A stretch of DNA of 38,559 nucleotides from an uncultured Oscillospiraceae bacterium (GCA_900539165.1 UQAZ01000016.1:1-38559), one strand, 5' to 3'. Shown: positions 10,051 through 17,680, counted from the stretch's first letter. A program made the numbers and translations. Notes: a model not told the origin generated them from the sequence alone.

Positions 10051-11469
10051 TTAAATAAACCGGCCGTATTTTTCTTTGAGGGAATTAAGGTCGTTCCTCA
10101 ATTCGGCGCAAGAACTATATCTGTCATTTGGATTCAATTCAGTACATTTTTTAATAACTGTTAACAGTTCTGATTCCAAAGGATTCCTTGCTTCATCGGT
10201 GATTTGATAATTCTTACCCTGTGGTTTTACGCCAAAACAGATGCAATACATAGTCATACCCAAGGAATATATATCGCTTCTTGGGTTGGTTTGGGCGGTG
10301 CCGTATTGCTCGGGCGGAGCAAATCCCGATGTTCCCAAGCAAACAGTATCCGCTGCTTTTCCGGGCTTATATGTACGCATTATTCCGAAGTCAACAACTG
10401 CTATTTGCATATCAGGTTTTAAGATGATGTTTGCCGGCTTCATATCTCTGTATATATAAGGTGGATTAAATGAATGTAAATATTCCAAGAAATCGCATAG
10501 TTGCAAAGATAAATCAATTACCAGTTCGGCAGGCTGCGCACAGTAGTTTTCTATAATTCCCTTTAATGTTGCACCCTCGGCATAGTCCATTACTACCGCT
10601 ACGCAATCCGAATCGTCAATCATATCTACGACTTTAGGAACAATCGGATGATTAAGCTTCATCAAAGTTTGTGCTTCATCAATCAAAACCGACTTTGCCT
10701 GCTTGTCATTTTTATAATCATCCTTCAAAATCTTTATTGCCAACTGCTTATTCGTTTGGACATCCGAGGCAAGATAAACCTTAGAGGTTGCTCCCTCGCC
10801 GATAACGGACTGAAGCTGATATTTTCCTTTAATTAATGAATTAGTATTAACATTGTTTTGCTCACCCAACATATTATTTTGTTGAGTTGAACCAAAAATT
10901 TGATTATTGTAATTTTTCTTTAATTCTCTGTATTGTCTTTTTTGCTCATAGCCATAACCTAAAATTATATTTGGGTTTAATCTGAGCAAATAATTTTCCA
11001 AAAGCCATTCAACTTCGCTTGCATCTGCTTTTATGAAAAAATGTGCACCGGACAGGCAGTAAATATGCACCTGTTTGCTCATCGTAATTCCATATACTTT
11101 ATCAACTTGAATATATACCCATGCGATTTCATAATAAGGAATTATTGCCAACGGCTTTTTGAAAACAACACACCTTGAACCGCAATAAGCTTTTGATTTC
11201 GGCAAGGTCGGAACCTGTGGAATATCATCAAAAATATGTTCTGAATCTGTATCACTAAACCACTTGGCACACTTAGCTACGGAATTATAAGAAATAAAAT
11301 AAATAATTCCTACTATAAAAATTAATTCAATTGCTATCATCGCCAAATAGCCAAAAGTCTCGTTAACAGTAAACATCATAATACCGAGAACATAAACTAC
11401 CGCTAAAACAATCATTGTTATACGCAATATTTTCGCTGTTTTGAGTTTTTTCAGAAATTCATCTTTCAT
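10051..11469 (-). CDS. Ser/Thr protein kinase with N-terminal membrane domain
   Basis: This 472-residue protein reverses the layout of the other kinase. Two membrane helices (about residues 13-33 and 41-61) come first. A cytoplasmic beta-rich domain of about 110 residues follows, which may be a DUF6709-like module (uncertain), and then the kinase domain from about residue 215. Catalytic elements are intact: IGEGATSKVY, Lys246 in LAIKIL, YRDMKPAN (Asp342, Asn347), DFG at 360-362 and APPEQYG. The activation loop has DTVCLGT rather than TTVL. An AGAGGT site precedes the ATG. It is separated from the PARG gene by 84 bases and from the zinc-ribbon gene by 41. With no extracellular sensor, it may respond to membrane partners or be phosphorylated by the other kinase. 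Confidence 0.92.
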   Translation of the reverse strand: MKDEFLKKLKTAKILRITMIVLAVVYVLGIMMFTVNETFGYLAMIAIELIFIVGIIYFISYNSVAKCAKWFSDTDSEHIFDDIPQVPTLPKSKAYCGSRCVVFKKPLAIIPYYEIAWVYIQVDKVYGITMSKQVHIYCLSGAHFFIKADASEVEWLLENYLLRLNPNIILGYGYEQKRQYRELKKNYNNQIFGSTQQNNMLGEQNNVNTNSLIKGKYQLQSVIGEGATSKVYLASDVQTNKQLAIKILKDDYKNDKQAKSVLIDEAQTLMKLNHPIVPKVVDMIDDSDCVAVVMDYAEGATLKGIIENYCAQPAELVIDLSLQLCDFLEYLHSFNPPYIYRDMKPANIILKPDMQIAVVDFGIMRTYKPGKAADTVCLGTSGFAPPEQYGTAQTNPRSDIYSLGMTMYCICFGVKPQGKNYQITDEARNPLESELLTVIKKCTELNPNDRYSSCAELRNDLNSLKEKYGRFI

Positions 11470-11553
11470 AATTACCTCTATTAAAATCGTTAATAAACCG
11501 CATTACTTTCATTCGTCAAATTATTTCGTTTAATTACTTCAACCAATTTCACA

Positions 11554-13281
11554 CTAACAATTCATAAAACCTTTAGCTTCACTCGGCGCCATTTCTTTTA
11601 TAACTAATGTTGCCAATGTATTCATTCCGTCTGCATTCGGATGTGAGCCGTCAATTGTATCATAAGGTGTATTGTATTTATATAAATCAGCAATTTTACA
11701 ATTATTGTTAATTGCCGCTTGCTTAATTTCACGGTTATATTCTTCAATATGTATTCCACCGTGCTTATAAGGAAAATTAAACGTAGGATTTGTTGACATA
11801 AATGTTGTGTTTAATGTGCAACACCAAATTTCAGCATTCGGATAATTTGAAGTGATATTTTCAAGCATTTTGTTATAAGCACACGCAAAATAAGAATAAT
11901 CTAAACTTTCTTCAAAAGCGTGTGTATCATCGAGTGCAACACCGTTTGCCCAATCATTAAATCCGAGATAGATTATAATAACATCGGGTTTAACGCCGTT
12001 TATGTGTAAATAACCTGTTCTTTCATCACTGCATCCCGACGGAAAAAGAGTTGTACTGCTGCCGGTGACACGACTGCCGGACCAAGAATTGTTCACAAGC
12101 AATTCGCCGCCAAAGAAATCAATAACCTTTCCCCACCAAGTATCATTCATATTGCGAATATTTGCTTTTTTACCGTCACTCTCGTCAAAAAACACCTTGT
12201 AACCTTTAGGATTATATCCTGCAAGAGTGCTTATCGAATCGCCTAAAATCGAAAACTGTTTATTAAAGTATTTGTTATGATACTGCCATCTTATAAATTC
12301 GCATTGCTTTTCATAATCACACTCAAACAATGGATCTCTGTCAAAATCGTCACCATTGGCAATACATTCTTTTATATCATCGCTATCAATGTATGCATAC
12401 GCTTTGTGTGTGCCAACTTCTACTGAATTTATAGTGTTTTCGTTAGGCAATTTTATTTTAGGCAAAACAAAATCAGGACAATTTATTGTTAAACCGGGAA
12501 TATCAAATTCTTTCATAAATGCATCGGCATTATAATTTTTACCTCTTTTTATTGCAAACAAAATATGCTTAAAGCAATTTTTATAGTTGTATTCTTCAAT
12601 CACTTCATGAAAAGCCTTTGCTACAACGGCAGGCGGATTTTTGAAAGCACCGCAACCAAAAGCGCCTAAAACCAAAACATCAACATCGTTGTCGATTGCA
12701 GATTCAAAGATATTTTTAATCCTGCTTTTGAAAAGCTCTTTAAGAGCTGTTTTATTTGTATATTTACGATTTGCAATATACGGTGCGGCGCAAGTAATTA
12801 CATCAACATTAAACCACTCACTCTGAGGCATAAGTAGAGGTACATCACTGTCATCTTTGAAAACCGTAACATTCTTTGTATATATCAGTCTGTCAGAAAA
12901 AAATCTGTTTTTTATATTCCTATTGTATAAATAGTAATCTTCGTATACATTTTTCGTATTTAAGCACCGATACAAATTACTGCTTCTGCAAAGACATTCT
13001 TCTTGTGCCATTGCACCATTTTTCACACCGCCACCCGGATAATGTGGATTGGCAAAGTTCAGAACAGCAGTTTTGCCAAACTGCAAATACTCCTTTGCAG
13101 CATTAAAACCTGTATTTTCTCTGACTTCTATTTCCGCGTTATATTTATCTTCACGCTTATTGGATATGAAATTTTCTTTGTAAACCTTATTTGAATTGAT
13201 TGCATTTATTGTTTCAGCAGACAATATACTGTTTGAAATATCCAAGGTGTCATTAAAACAATCAATAAGTAGTTCTTTCAA
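11554..13281 (-). CDS. Bacterial-type PARG macrodomain fused to SGNH hydrolase
   Basis: The 575-residue protein joins two enzymes. Residues 1-260 match the TIGR02452 macrodomain family, the bacterial-type poly(ADP-ribose) glycohydrolases. The signature GGG-x7-QEE is present (Gly83-85, Gln93, Glu94-95), inside NFANPHYPGGG, and GAFGCGAFKNPP supplies the second loop. Residues 340-575 form an SGNH/GDSL hydrolase: GDSIS (Ser349), a Gly-rich block near SWSGSR, GFND (Asn442) and DGSHP (Asp544, His547). The first should remove ADP-ribose from proteins or polymers; the second should cleave an ester, possibly the Ser- or acyl-linked product, though that link is inference. There is no signal peptide, so it is cytoplasmic. 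The start is TTG with GGAG 8 bases upstream. Context: 15 bases after the FHA gene, in a Ser/Thr kinase operon. Confidence 0.9.
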   Translation of the reverse strand: MKELLIDCFNDTLDISNSILSAETINAINSNKVYKENFISNKREDKYNAEIEVRENTGFNAAKEYLQFGKTAVLNFANPHYPGGGVKNGAMAQEECLCRSSNLYRCLNTKNVYEDYYLYNRNIKNRFFSDRLIYTKNVTVFKDDSDVPLLMPQSEWFNVDVITCAAPYIANRKYTNKTALKELFKSRIKNIFESAIDNDVDVLVLGAFGCGAFKNPPAVVAKAFHEVIEEYNYKNCFKHILFAIKRGKNYNADAFMKEFDIPGLTINCPDFVLPKIKLPNENTINSVEVGTHKAYAYIDSDDIKECIANGDDFDRDPLFECDYEKQCEFIRWQYHNKYFNKQFSILGDSISTLAGYNPKGYKVFFDESDGKKANIRNMNDTWWGKVIDFFGGELLVNNSWSGSRVTGSSTTLFPSGCSDERTGYLHINGVKPDVIIIYLGFNDWANGVALDDTHAFEESLDYSYFACAYNKMLENITSNYPNAEIWCCTLNTTFMSTNPTFNFPYKHGGIHIEEYNREIKQAAINNNCKIADLYKYNTPYDTIDGSHPNADGMNTLATLVIKEMAPSEAKGFMNC

Positions 13282-13296
13282 AATTAATCTCCATTA

Positions 13297-14478
13297 TTAC
13301 AAATGAAATTCAAAATCCTCGTTTGACAATGTTATAACAGCTCCGTCAAACAGTTCCGTTTCCTGATTTCCCTGAACCATACTTCCGTTAATATACGAAT
13401 GATTTGTTGAATTATTGTCTTTCAAATAATATCTGTTATCTCTACTGATAATATCGGCATGAAGCCTGCTAATTGTGTTATTATCTCCTATAAAATAATC
13501 AACATAGCTTTTTTCTTTTCCGATTCTGAATACAGGCTTATTAATATCAATTCTGTCAAAAGTATTTTTTCTGATTAAATAAGGAAATCTTTGGAAAGAT
13601 AAATTATCTCCCAATAACGAAGTCGCTTCATCGTCATCATTAAGAAGTGATGTTGCATCATCGTTATCCGCCATAAGCAAAGCTGTTGCTTCATCCTCGT
13701 CTGCATTCAATAAGGAAGTAGCTTCATCATCATCGTTTAATAACGATGTCAATTCATTGTTGGTGACTTTTCTTTTTCTCTCGTCCCATTCATTTCTGCG
13801 ATAATAAACATCCGAGCCTACAAGTGCTTCGCTCTGTCCCGGCTTTTGTCTTTTTACCTGCTTATATATCTGCGGATATACCTTTAATATATAATTCTCA
13901 AGCGGCAATACTGCTACGACATTAAGTCCCCTTATGTATGCCAGCAATTCGTTAATCGGTTTTACATCTTCATTAAGAGTCAGCTTTGTGTTATATGCCA
14001 CATCATATAAAAACGAAGCTAAATTTGCCGAAATTCTTTGACTCATTATCGGCTGATAAATAAAATGAATCTCTTTGGTTTGCTTATTAATAAAGGTATA
14101 TTTGAGATTCATCACCAAATTGTTGATATTAAAAGAATTTCTGTCAACAGATTTTACGACCTCGAGAATTTGCGCAAAAACAAGAAAGAAGTCATTTTTG
14201 CTTATTCCGCTGCCGAGATATTCCTCAAGAGTTACTCCGGCAGGTGACAAATACGAAATCTTCCTGTTTCCCTCAACAGTTGGTTTCATAATTCCTCTGA
14301 TTACCTTTGAATTTAATGTATCAACTTCTCTTTGGTTTATACTTTCATCTTTATCAAGACGACTTTTAATGACAATACTTGAACCCTTATTTTTTACTCT
14401 GAATTTAGAAAACATTACTTCACTTGCACCTTTTATATCAACTTCTCTTAAAATCTTCTTGTTCCACAGCAACTGCAC
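13297..14478 (-). CDS. DUF6382-like/FHA protein with ATSLL repeat
   Basis: The 393-residue protein is the first gene of the minus-strand operon. Residues about 25-200 resemble DUF6382, a domain usually found before FHA domains in Firmicutes. Residues 243-292 hold five copies of an acidic T-S-L-L unit. Residues about 316-385 are an FHA domain with FRIGKE, NTISRLHADI and DNNSTNHSYING; the usual NG after the STN element is NH here. FHA domains bind phosphothreonine, so this protein could bind its own phosphorylated repeats or those of the other two motif proteins. The first in-frame start after an upstream stop is GTG at 14478, but its ribosome site is poor. An ATG at residue 22 is an alternative, so the start is uncertain. 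Confidence 0.8.
   Translation of the reverse strand: MQLLWNKKILREVDIKGASEVMFSKFRVKNKGSSIVIKSRLDKDESINQREVDTLNSKVIRGIMKPTVEGNRKISYLSPAGVTLEEYLGSGISKNDFFLVFAQILEVVKSVDRNSFNINNLVMNLKYTFINKQTKEIHFIYQPIMSQRISANLASFLYDVAYNTKLTLNEDVKPINELLAYIRGLNVVAVLPLENYILKVYPQIYKQVKRQKPGQSEALVGSDVYYRRNEWDERKRKVTNNELTSLLNDDDEATSLLNADEDEATALLMADNDDATSLLNDDDEATSLLGDNLSFQRFPYLIRKNTFDRIDINKPVFRIGKEKSYVDYFIGDNNTISRLHADIISRDNRYYLKDNNSTNHSYINGSMVQGNQETELFDGAVITLSNEDFEFHL
13603..13752 (-). repeat. Five-copy TSLL/ATSLL acidic repeat within the FHA protein
   Basis: Residues 243-292 read as five units of the form (D/E)-x-A-T-(S/A)-L-L, with 6-7 acidic or Asn residues between them: LTSLL, ATSLL, ATALL, ATSLL, ATSLL. The DNA repeats are imperfect, about 27-33 bases each, so copy number may vary between strains. 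Each unit places Leu three residues after Thr, a common FHA preference. Confidence 0.85.
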
Positions 14479-14550
14479 AAAGCACGCTTGTCACCATCGA
14501 CAATATAAACAACGAATATTTAACTGAAATTTATTAATATTATATTCATA

Positions 14551-14579
14551 ATTCTACAAAACACCCCAAATAATGGCAA
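14551..14579 (-). promoter_or_regulatory. Promoter of the kinase/PARG operon
   Basis: On the minus strand TTGCCA (14579-14574) and TAGAAT (14556-14551) are separated by 17 bases. Transcription would start near 14544, giving a leader of about 65 bases before the GTG at 14478. Confidence 0.55.
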
Positions 14580-14581
14580 TA

Positions 14582-14596
14582 TATTCGTGGCGAATA
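14582..14596. promoter_or_regulatory. Perfect palindrome TATTCG-TGG-CGAATA, candidate operator
   Basis: A 6-bp perfect inverted repeat with a 3-base centre lies just upstream of the operon's -35 box and between the two divergent promoters. It is a plausible binding site for a dimeric regulator; the regulator is unknown. Confidence 0.4.
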
Positions 14597-14629
14597 ACCA
14601 CTTTTGCGTTGTATAAAACTTTGAAAACA

Positions 14630-14651
14630 ATTGTTATTATATTGTTATTAT
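14630..14651 (+). repeat. Tandem 11-bp direct repeat at the response-regulator promoter
   Basis: ATTGTTATTAT occurs twice head to tail with no gap, covering the -35 box and spacer of the promoter. One repeat per helical turn, containing GTTA, fits the direct-repeat sites bound by LytTR regulators such as the one encoded just downstream. Autoregulation is inferred. Confidence 0.5.
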
Positions 14652-14659
14652 GCTATAAT
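14631..14659 (+). promoter_or_regulatory. Promoter of the LytTR two-component operon
   Basis: TTGTTA (14631-14636), a 17-base spacer and TATAAT (14654-14659) with an extended TGC just before it. AGGAAG (14683-14688) then gives the ribosome site for the ATG at 14697. Confidence 0.75.
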
Positions 14660-14696
14660 GTATCTTGTATTATTTTAGTTTTAGGAAGAAAATCTT

Positions 14697-15410
14697 ATGA
14701 TTAACATAGCAATTTGTGACGACGAAGAATTATATCAAGAAATTATTTGCTATAAAATAAGCCAATGTATGCAAAATGTTTTTGATATGGATTTCAAATT
14801 ATTCTGTTTTGATAATCTATACGATTTGAAAAAACATATTGACAACAACAAGACAGACATCGTTTTTTTGGATATAGTGATAAATGATCAAAATGCAATG
14901 AATTGGTCCATAAAAAACATAACAAGCAAATACACTCAAATTGTTTTTATGACCTCCTTTCCTCAAAGCGCATACAACATATCCGAAGCTAATTGCTGCT
15001 ACTTTCTTCTAAAATCTCGAATTGACAATGAAAACTTAACGAAAGCATTAAAAAGAGCTTTACAAAAAACAACAAAAAAAGACCCCAATATGACTTTAAT
15101 CAAATCGGGGAACAAAAGCTTCACAATCAATTTTCAGGATATAAAATACATAGAAACATTCAATAATAATCTCACCATTCATTTGCAAAATATGGATGAC
15201 ATAATCATATACTCAACCTTAAAGGAATATGCAGACAAACTACCGCCAAATTTTTTGAGGTGCCACAAATGCTACATGGTAAATATGAATCACATAGCCG
15301 GCTACGAGCCTTATAAATTTGTTATTACAACCGGAGAAACGCTCCCTATTCCGCCCAAGAAATACAAAAGTATCATCAACACATACAAACACTACTTACT
15401 TAATTTATAG
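14697..15410 (+). CDS. LytTR-family response regulator (AgrA/LytR type)
   Basis: The 237-residue protein has a receiver domain at residues 1-115 with the acidic pair Asp8-Asp9 (ICDDE), phospho-acceptor Asp59 (VFLDI) and the conserved MTSF segment. A LytTR DNA-binding domain follows at about 125-235 (KSGNKSFTINFQDIKYIE, LPPNFLRCHKCYMVNMNHI). LytTR proteins bind pairs of direct repeats and usually activate neighbouring genes. The cognate kinase gene starts 8 bases later. It is divergent from the Ser/Thr kinase operon, which makes that operon a candidate target. No agrB or agrD is present in the window. Confidence 0.93.
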   Translation: MINIAICDDEELYQEIICYKISQCMQNVFDMDFKLFCFDNLYDLKKHIDNNKTDIVFLDIVINDQNAMNWSIKNITSKYTQIVFMTSFPQSAYNISEANCCYFLLKSRIDNENLTKALKRALQKTTKKDPNMTLIKSGNKSFTINFQDIKYIETFNNNLTIHLQNMDDIIIYSTLKEYADKLPPNFLRCHKCYMVNMNHIAGYEPYKFVITTGETLPIPPKKYKSIINTYKHYLLNL

Positions 15411-15417
15411 GAGAATT

Positions 15418-16788
15418 ATGGGACCGATAATTGATATAACAAATCTTTTTCCTTACAGAATAATCATACTGTTTGCATATTCATTTGCTTGCTACAATAT
15501 CGCTCACAGCGTGCTTAAAGACAAATTCAATTCTTTTATTACGCTGATAGCGATTTTCGTTGCGAGAATTCTGAGTTCTGTTGCATTTTTCAACAAAGAA
15601 TCACTTGAAGCGTTAGGTTATCCTGTGTTTGCAATTCTGCTGTTTATAATTTTAACATTTCTAACCGTTGGCAAGAGATCTTATAAAATTATTTGCATTC
15701 TATTCAGCTTTATCTCTCAATTTCTTTCTAATATGCTTACCGGTTTTATGCAAGCGCTTGTATATCAAGGCAAAGAGTCTACTGAAATATTCGAATCAGA
15801 TAACCCAAATCTGTATCATCTCTATGTTTTTCTTGCTTCGGCGATAATTATGGTTGCTGTCAGCTTTCTTTTTTCAAGCATATTAAAGCTGTTTAACACA
15901 AGAAAAAGCAGTTTAAGCAATAAGAGAATCTATGCATACATTTCATTTTTACCATTTTCGCATATTTTAATTATAGTTTTTCCTATGCTTATAGTTCCTG
16001 CCGACTACAGTGCCACACAAAGTTTTAACACTACAACTTACTTGCCGTTTATCACTATGATAAGTGTTATTCTCCTGTTTGACTGTGCATTTCCTTTTGT
16101 TATTGATTATTTTGAAAAAGTCGAAAACAGAAATACAGAAAATGAAAAAAAGCTTATGAAAAACAAACTCGATTATCAGCAGATGAAAATGCTCAACGAA
16201 GAAAAACAAGAATTCAGAAAATTACGACACGATTACTTAAATATAATCGCAACAGCAAAAGGATTTATTGAAATAGACAAACCTGAAAAAGCTTTGTTGT
16301 TATTTCAAAACATAAGCGATGACTTAACCGGACTTAGCGGATTTTCTGTTTGCTCAAACGAAACTATCAATACTATTTTTTATACAAAAATTCAGCAAGC
16401 CAATGACTTCGGCATTAATCTAACTGTAAATATAAACGAAAACTTTGGAGTACTAATTGACGACTATGATTTATGCCGTGTTTTGTGCAATTTAATTGAT
16501 AACGCATTAAATGCCACAAGGCTCTCAAGTATGGATAAAATATGCAATTTTTATATAACCATTAACGAAGATTGTCTTATTATTGAAAGCAAGAATAATT
16601 TTGCGAGTACAAAACAAAGTAAACCCGACAAATCCGGATTGCACGGAAACGGCATTGGAATCATAAAAGAAATAGTATCAAAATATGACGGTACATATTT
16701 AGCAAAACAAGAATGCAATGTATGGTTTACTGAAGTAAAACTGAAAAACAAAGCAATTAAAGCAGTAGAAACAGGAGAAAAATTGTAA
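15418..16788 (+). CDS. AgrC-like sensor histidine kinase (GHKL)
   Basis: The start at 15418 has AGGAGA directly upstream and gives 456 residues. The first 230 or so residues contain about six membrane helices, as in quorum-sensing kinases of the AgrC/ComD type. A coiled-coil linker (residues 230-265) leads to the phospho-acceptor His271 in FRKLRHDYLN. The ATP-binding domain has the N box LCNLIDNALNA and the G box GNGIGI. It should phosphorylate the regulator encoded immediately upstream. The signal is unknown: neither a peptide precursor nor a processing protease is visible nearby. A stem-loop terminator follows 95 bases after the stop codon. Both genes look AT-rich compared with the right part of the window. 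Confidence 0.92.
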   Translation: MGPIIDITNLFPYRIIILFAYSFACYNIAHSVLKDKFNSFITLIAIFVARILSSVAFFNKESLEALGYPVFAILLFIILTFLTVGKRSYKIICILFSFISQFLSNMLTGFMQALVYQGKESTEIFESDNPNLYHLYVFLASAIIMVAVSFLFSSILKLFNTRKSSLSNKRIYAYISFLPFSHILIIVFPMLIVPADYSATQSFNTTTYLPFITMISVILLFDCAFPFVIDYFEKVENRNTENEKKLMKNKLDYQQMKMLNEEKQEFRKLRHDYLNIIATAKGFIEIDKPEKALLLFQNISDDLTGLSGFSVCSNETINTIFYTKIQQANDFGINLTVNINENFGVLIDDYDLCRVLCNLIDNALNATRLSSMDKICNFYITINEDCLIIESKNNFASTKQSKPDKSGLHGNGIGIIKEIVSKYDGTYLAKQECNVWFTEVKLKNKAIKAVETGEKL

Positions 16789-16883
16789 AAATTTTTCAGT
16801 TGCATTTTTGCAATGAAATACACTTCATATGTTACACTGCGTTGCATATTAACTTGAAAAATAAGAGTTGCAAGTATAAAAAG

Positions 16884-16918
16884 AGGTTTGCCCTACAAAT
16901 GGGGCAAACCTACTTTTA
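16884..16918 (+). terminator. Terminator of the two-component operon
   Basis: AGGTTTGCCC (16884-16893) pairs perfectly with 16902-16911 around an 8-base loop, followed by ACTTTTAT. Confidence 0.85.
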
Positions 16919-16944
16919 TAAGATAACAAAAATGTAATTTTAAT

Positions 16945-16974
16945 TTGAATGTGCTATCGGATTTTGCATATAAT
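16945..16974 (+). promoter_or_regulatory. Promoter with no clear gene downstream
   Basis: TTGAAT (16945-16950), an 18-base spacer and TATAAT (16969-16974). A second -35-like TTGACA lies at 17010-17015 with a weak TATTCT 15 bases later. A terminator at 17135 closes the unit, so a transcript of about 185 bases is expected. Confidence 0.5.
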
Positions 16975-16980
16975 ATTTCT

Positions 16981-17168
16981 ATAAAAATGCAACATTTGCA
17001 CATTTTGTGTTGACAATATGCAATTATGAATATTCTAAAAAACTTGAGAATTGAGAAAGCTCTCGTAAAACGACATTCCCGAACTGTTGGATATACTAAA
17101 AAATTAAATATCTAAATTGTAAAATGATATTGATAATCCTTGCCTGCATGGCGAGGATTTTTCTTTTG
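16981..17168 (+). ncRNA. Candidate small RNA between two-component operon and recombinase
   Basis: The stretch 16789-17505 has no convincing gene. Within it, a promoter ending at 16974 and a strong terminator at 17135-17168 bracket about 185 bases. The only frame inside, 17026-17115 (29 codons, starting MNILKNLRIEK), lacks a ribosome site. It could be a small RNA, an antisense regulator or a decayed gene; no known family is recognised. Confidence 0.3.
17135..17168 (+). terminator. Terminator upstream of the recombinase unit
   Basis: AATCCTTGCC (17135-17144) pairs with GGCGAGGATT (17150-17159) with one G-T pair and a 5-base loop, followed by TTTTCTTTT. Confidence 0.8.
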
Positions 17169-17215
17169 CGTGAAAATAATTTGTAAATTTTTCTAAAAAC
17201 ACATCAACAAAATTC

Positions 17216-17345
17216 AATTTTTTCTCTGTATTATAGAGGGGTATTTTTTTCTATGGTGAAATCAAATGTAAACAAGGTGTAAAGAATTTTGAAAAACACC
17301 CGAACAAAACGGGAATTTTTTCCGTATAGTAGAGGGAGTTTTTTT
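17216..17345 (+). repeat. Two-copy AT-rich direct repeat upstream of the recombinase genes
   Basis: Copy one (17216-17250) and copy two (17314-17345) share the layout AATTTTTTC, then GTAT(T/A)(A/G)TAGAGGG, then a run of seven T. They differ by a 2-3 base gap and a few substitutions. The spacing is about 98 bases. They may be a duplicated control element of the recombinase unit or recombinase binding sites. Confidence 0.5.
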
Positions 17346-17505
17346 AAGTGTTTTTCTTTTTGGTTTTCACTTTATAAAAATATTCTCTTGAATAATTTGG
17401 AAGGAGGCAGATATAAAATCATAGCAAGCGTGTTGCCTTATGGCAGCAAAAAACAAAGTAATAAACAGTACGAACAAAACGCATAATACTGTTGGAGGTG
17501 CGTCA

Positions 17506-17655
17506 ATGGAAGATAATTCTAAAGTGATGCAAACAACATCATACGACATCAACAACAGTCATTACGAAGTGGTTCGCATATTTGATAAGAACAGAGATAT
17601 TAAATCTTTGATAGAGGAAAATATTTCTGCAAAGAATAAGGAGGTTTTTAATTGA
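17506..17655 (+). CDS. Small protein preceding the serine recombinase
   Basis: The ATG at 17506 has GGAGG 7 bases upstream (17494-17498), giving 49 residues. The protein is mixed and charged, with the central segment SYDINNSHYEVVRIFDKN and an ending that suggests a C-terminal helix (IKSLIEENISAKNKEVF). Small ORFs of this size, such as TnpW-like proteins, often sit just before TnpX-type recombinases in clostridial elements. The layout fits but the sequence match is only suggestive. It may be a recombination directionality factor or a regulator; this is inference. The recombinase promoter overlaps its stop codon. Confidence 0.55.
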   Translation: MEDNSKVMQTTSYDINNSHYEVVRIFDKNRDIKSLIEENISAKNKEVFN

Positions 17656-17680
17656 TATTCAAACCCTCCTGTGATATACT
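17652..17680 (+). promoter_or_regulatory. Promoter of the serine recombinase
   Basis: TTGATA (17652-17657), a 17-base spacer and TATACT (17675-17680). The -35 box overlaps the stop codon of the small ORF. AAGGAGG precedes the recombinase ATG. Confidence 0.6.

Noticed and set aside
13603..13752. Could the short repeats be a CRISPR array?
   Set aside because: They are in frame inside a gene, encode a regular acidic motif and have no unique spacers.
17026..17115. 29-codon frame in the candidate small RNA
   Set aside because: No ribosome binding site upstream and no recognisable sequence; kept only as a note in the RNA entry.
17289..17486. 65-residue plus-strand frame upstream of the small recombinase-linked gene
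   Set aside because: It starts at TTG, spans one copy of the AT-rich repeat and overlaps the real ribosome site of the next gene; composition does not look like protein.
16789..17505. 5' half of the split SASP gene
   Set aside because: I read this stretch on both strands for a SASP N-terminal half and found none.
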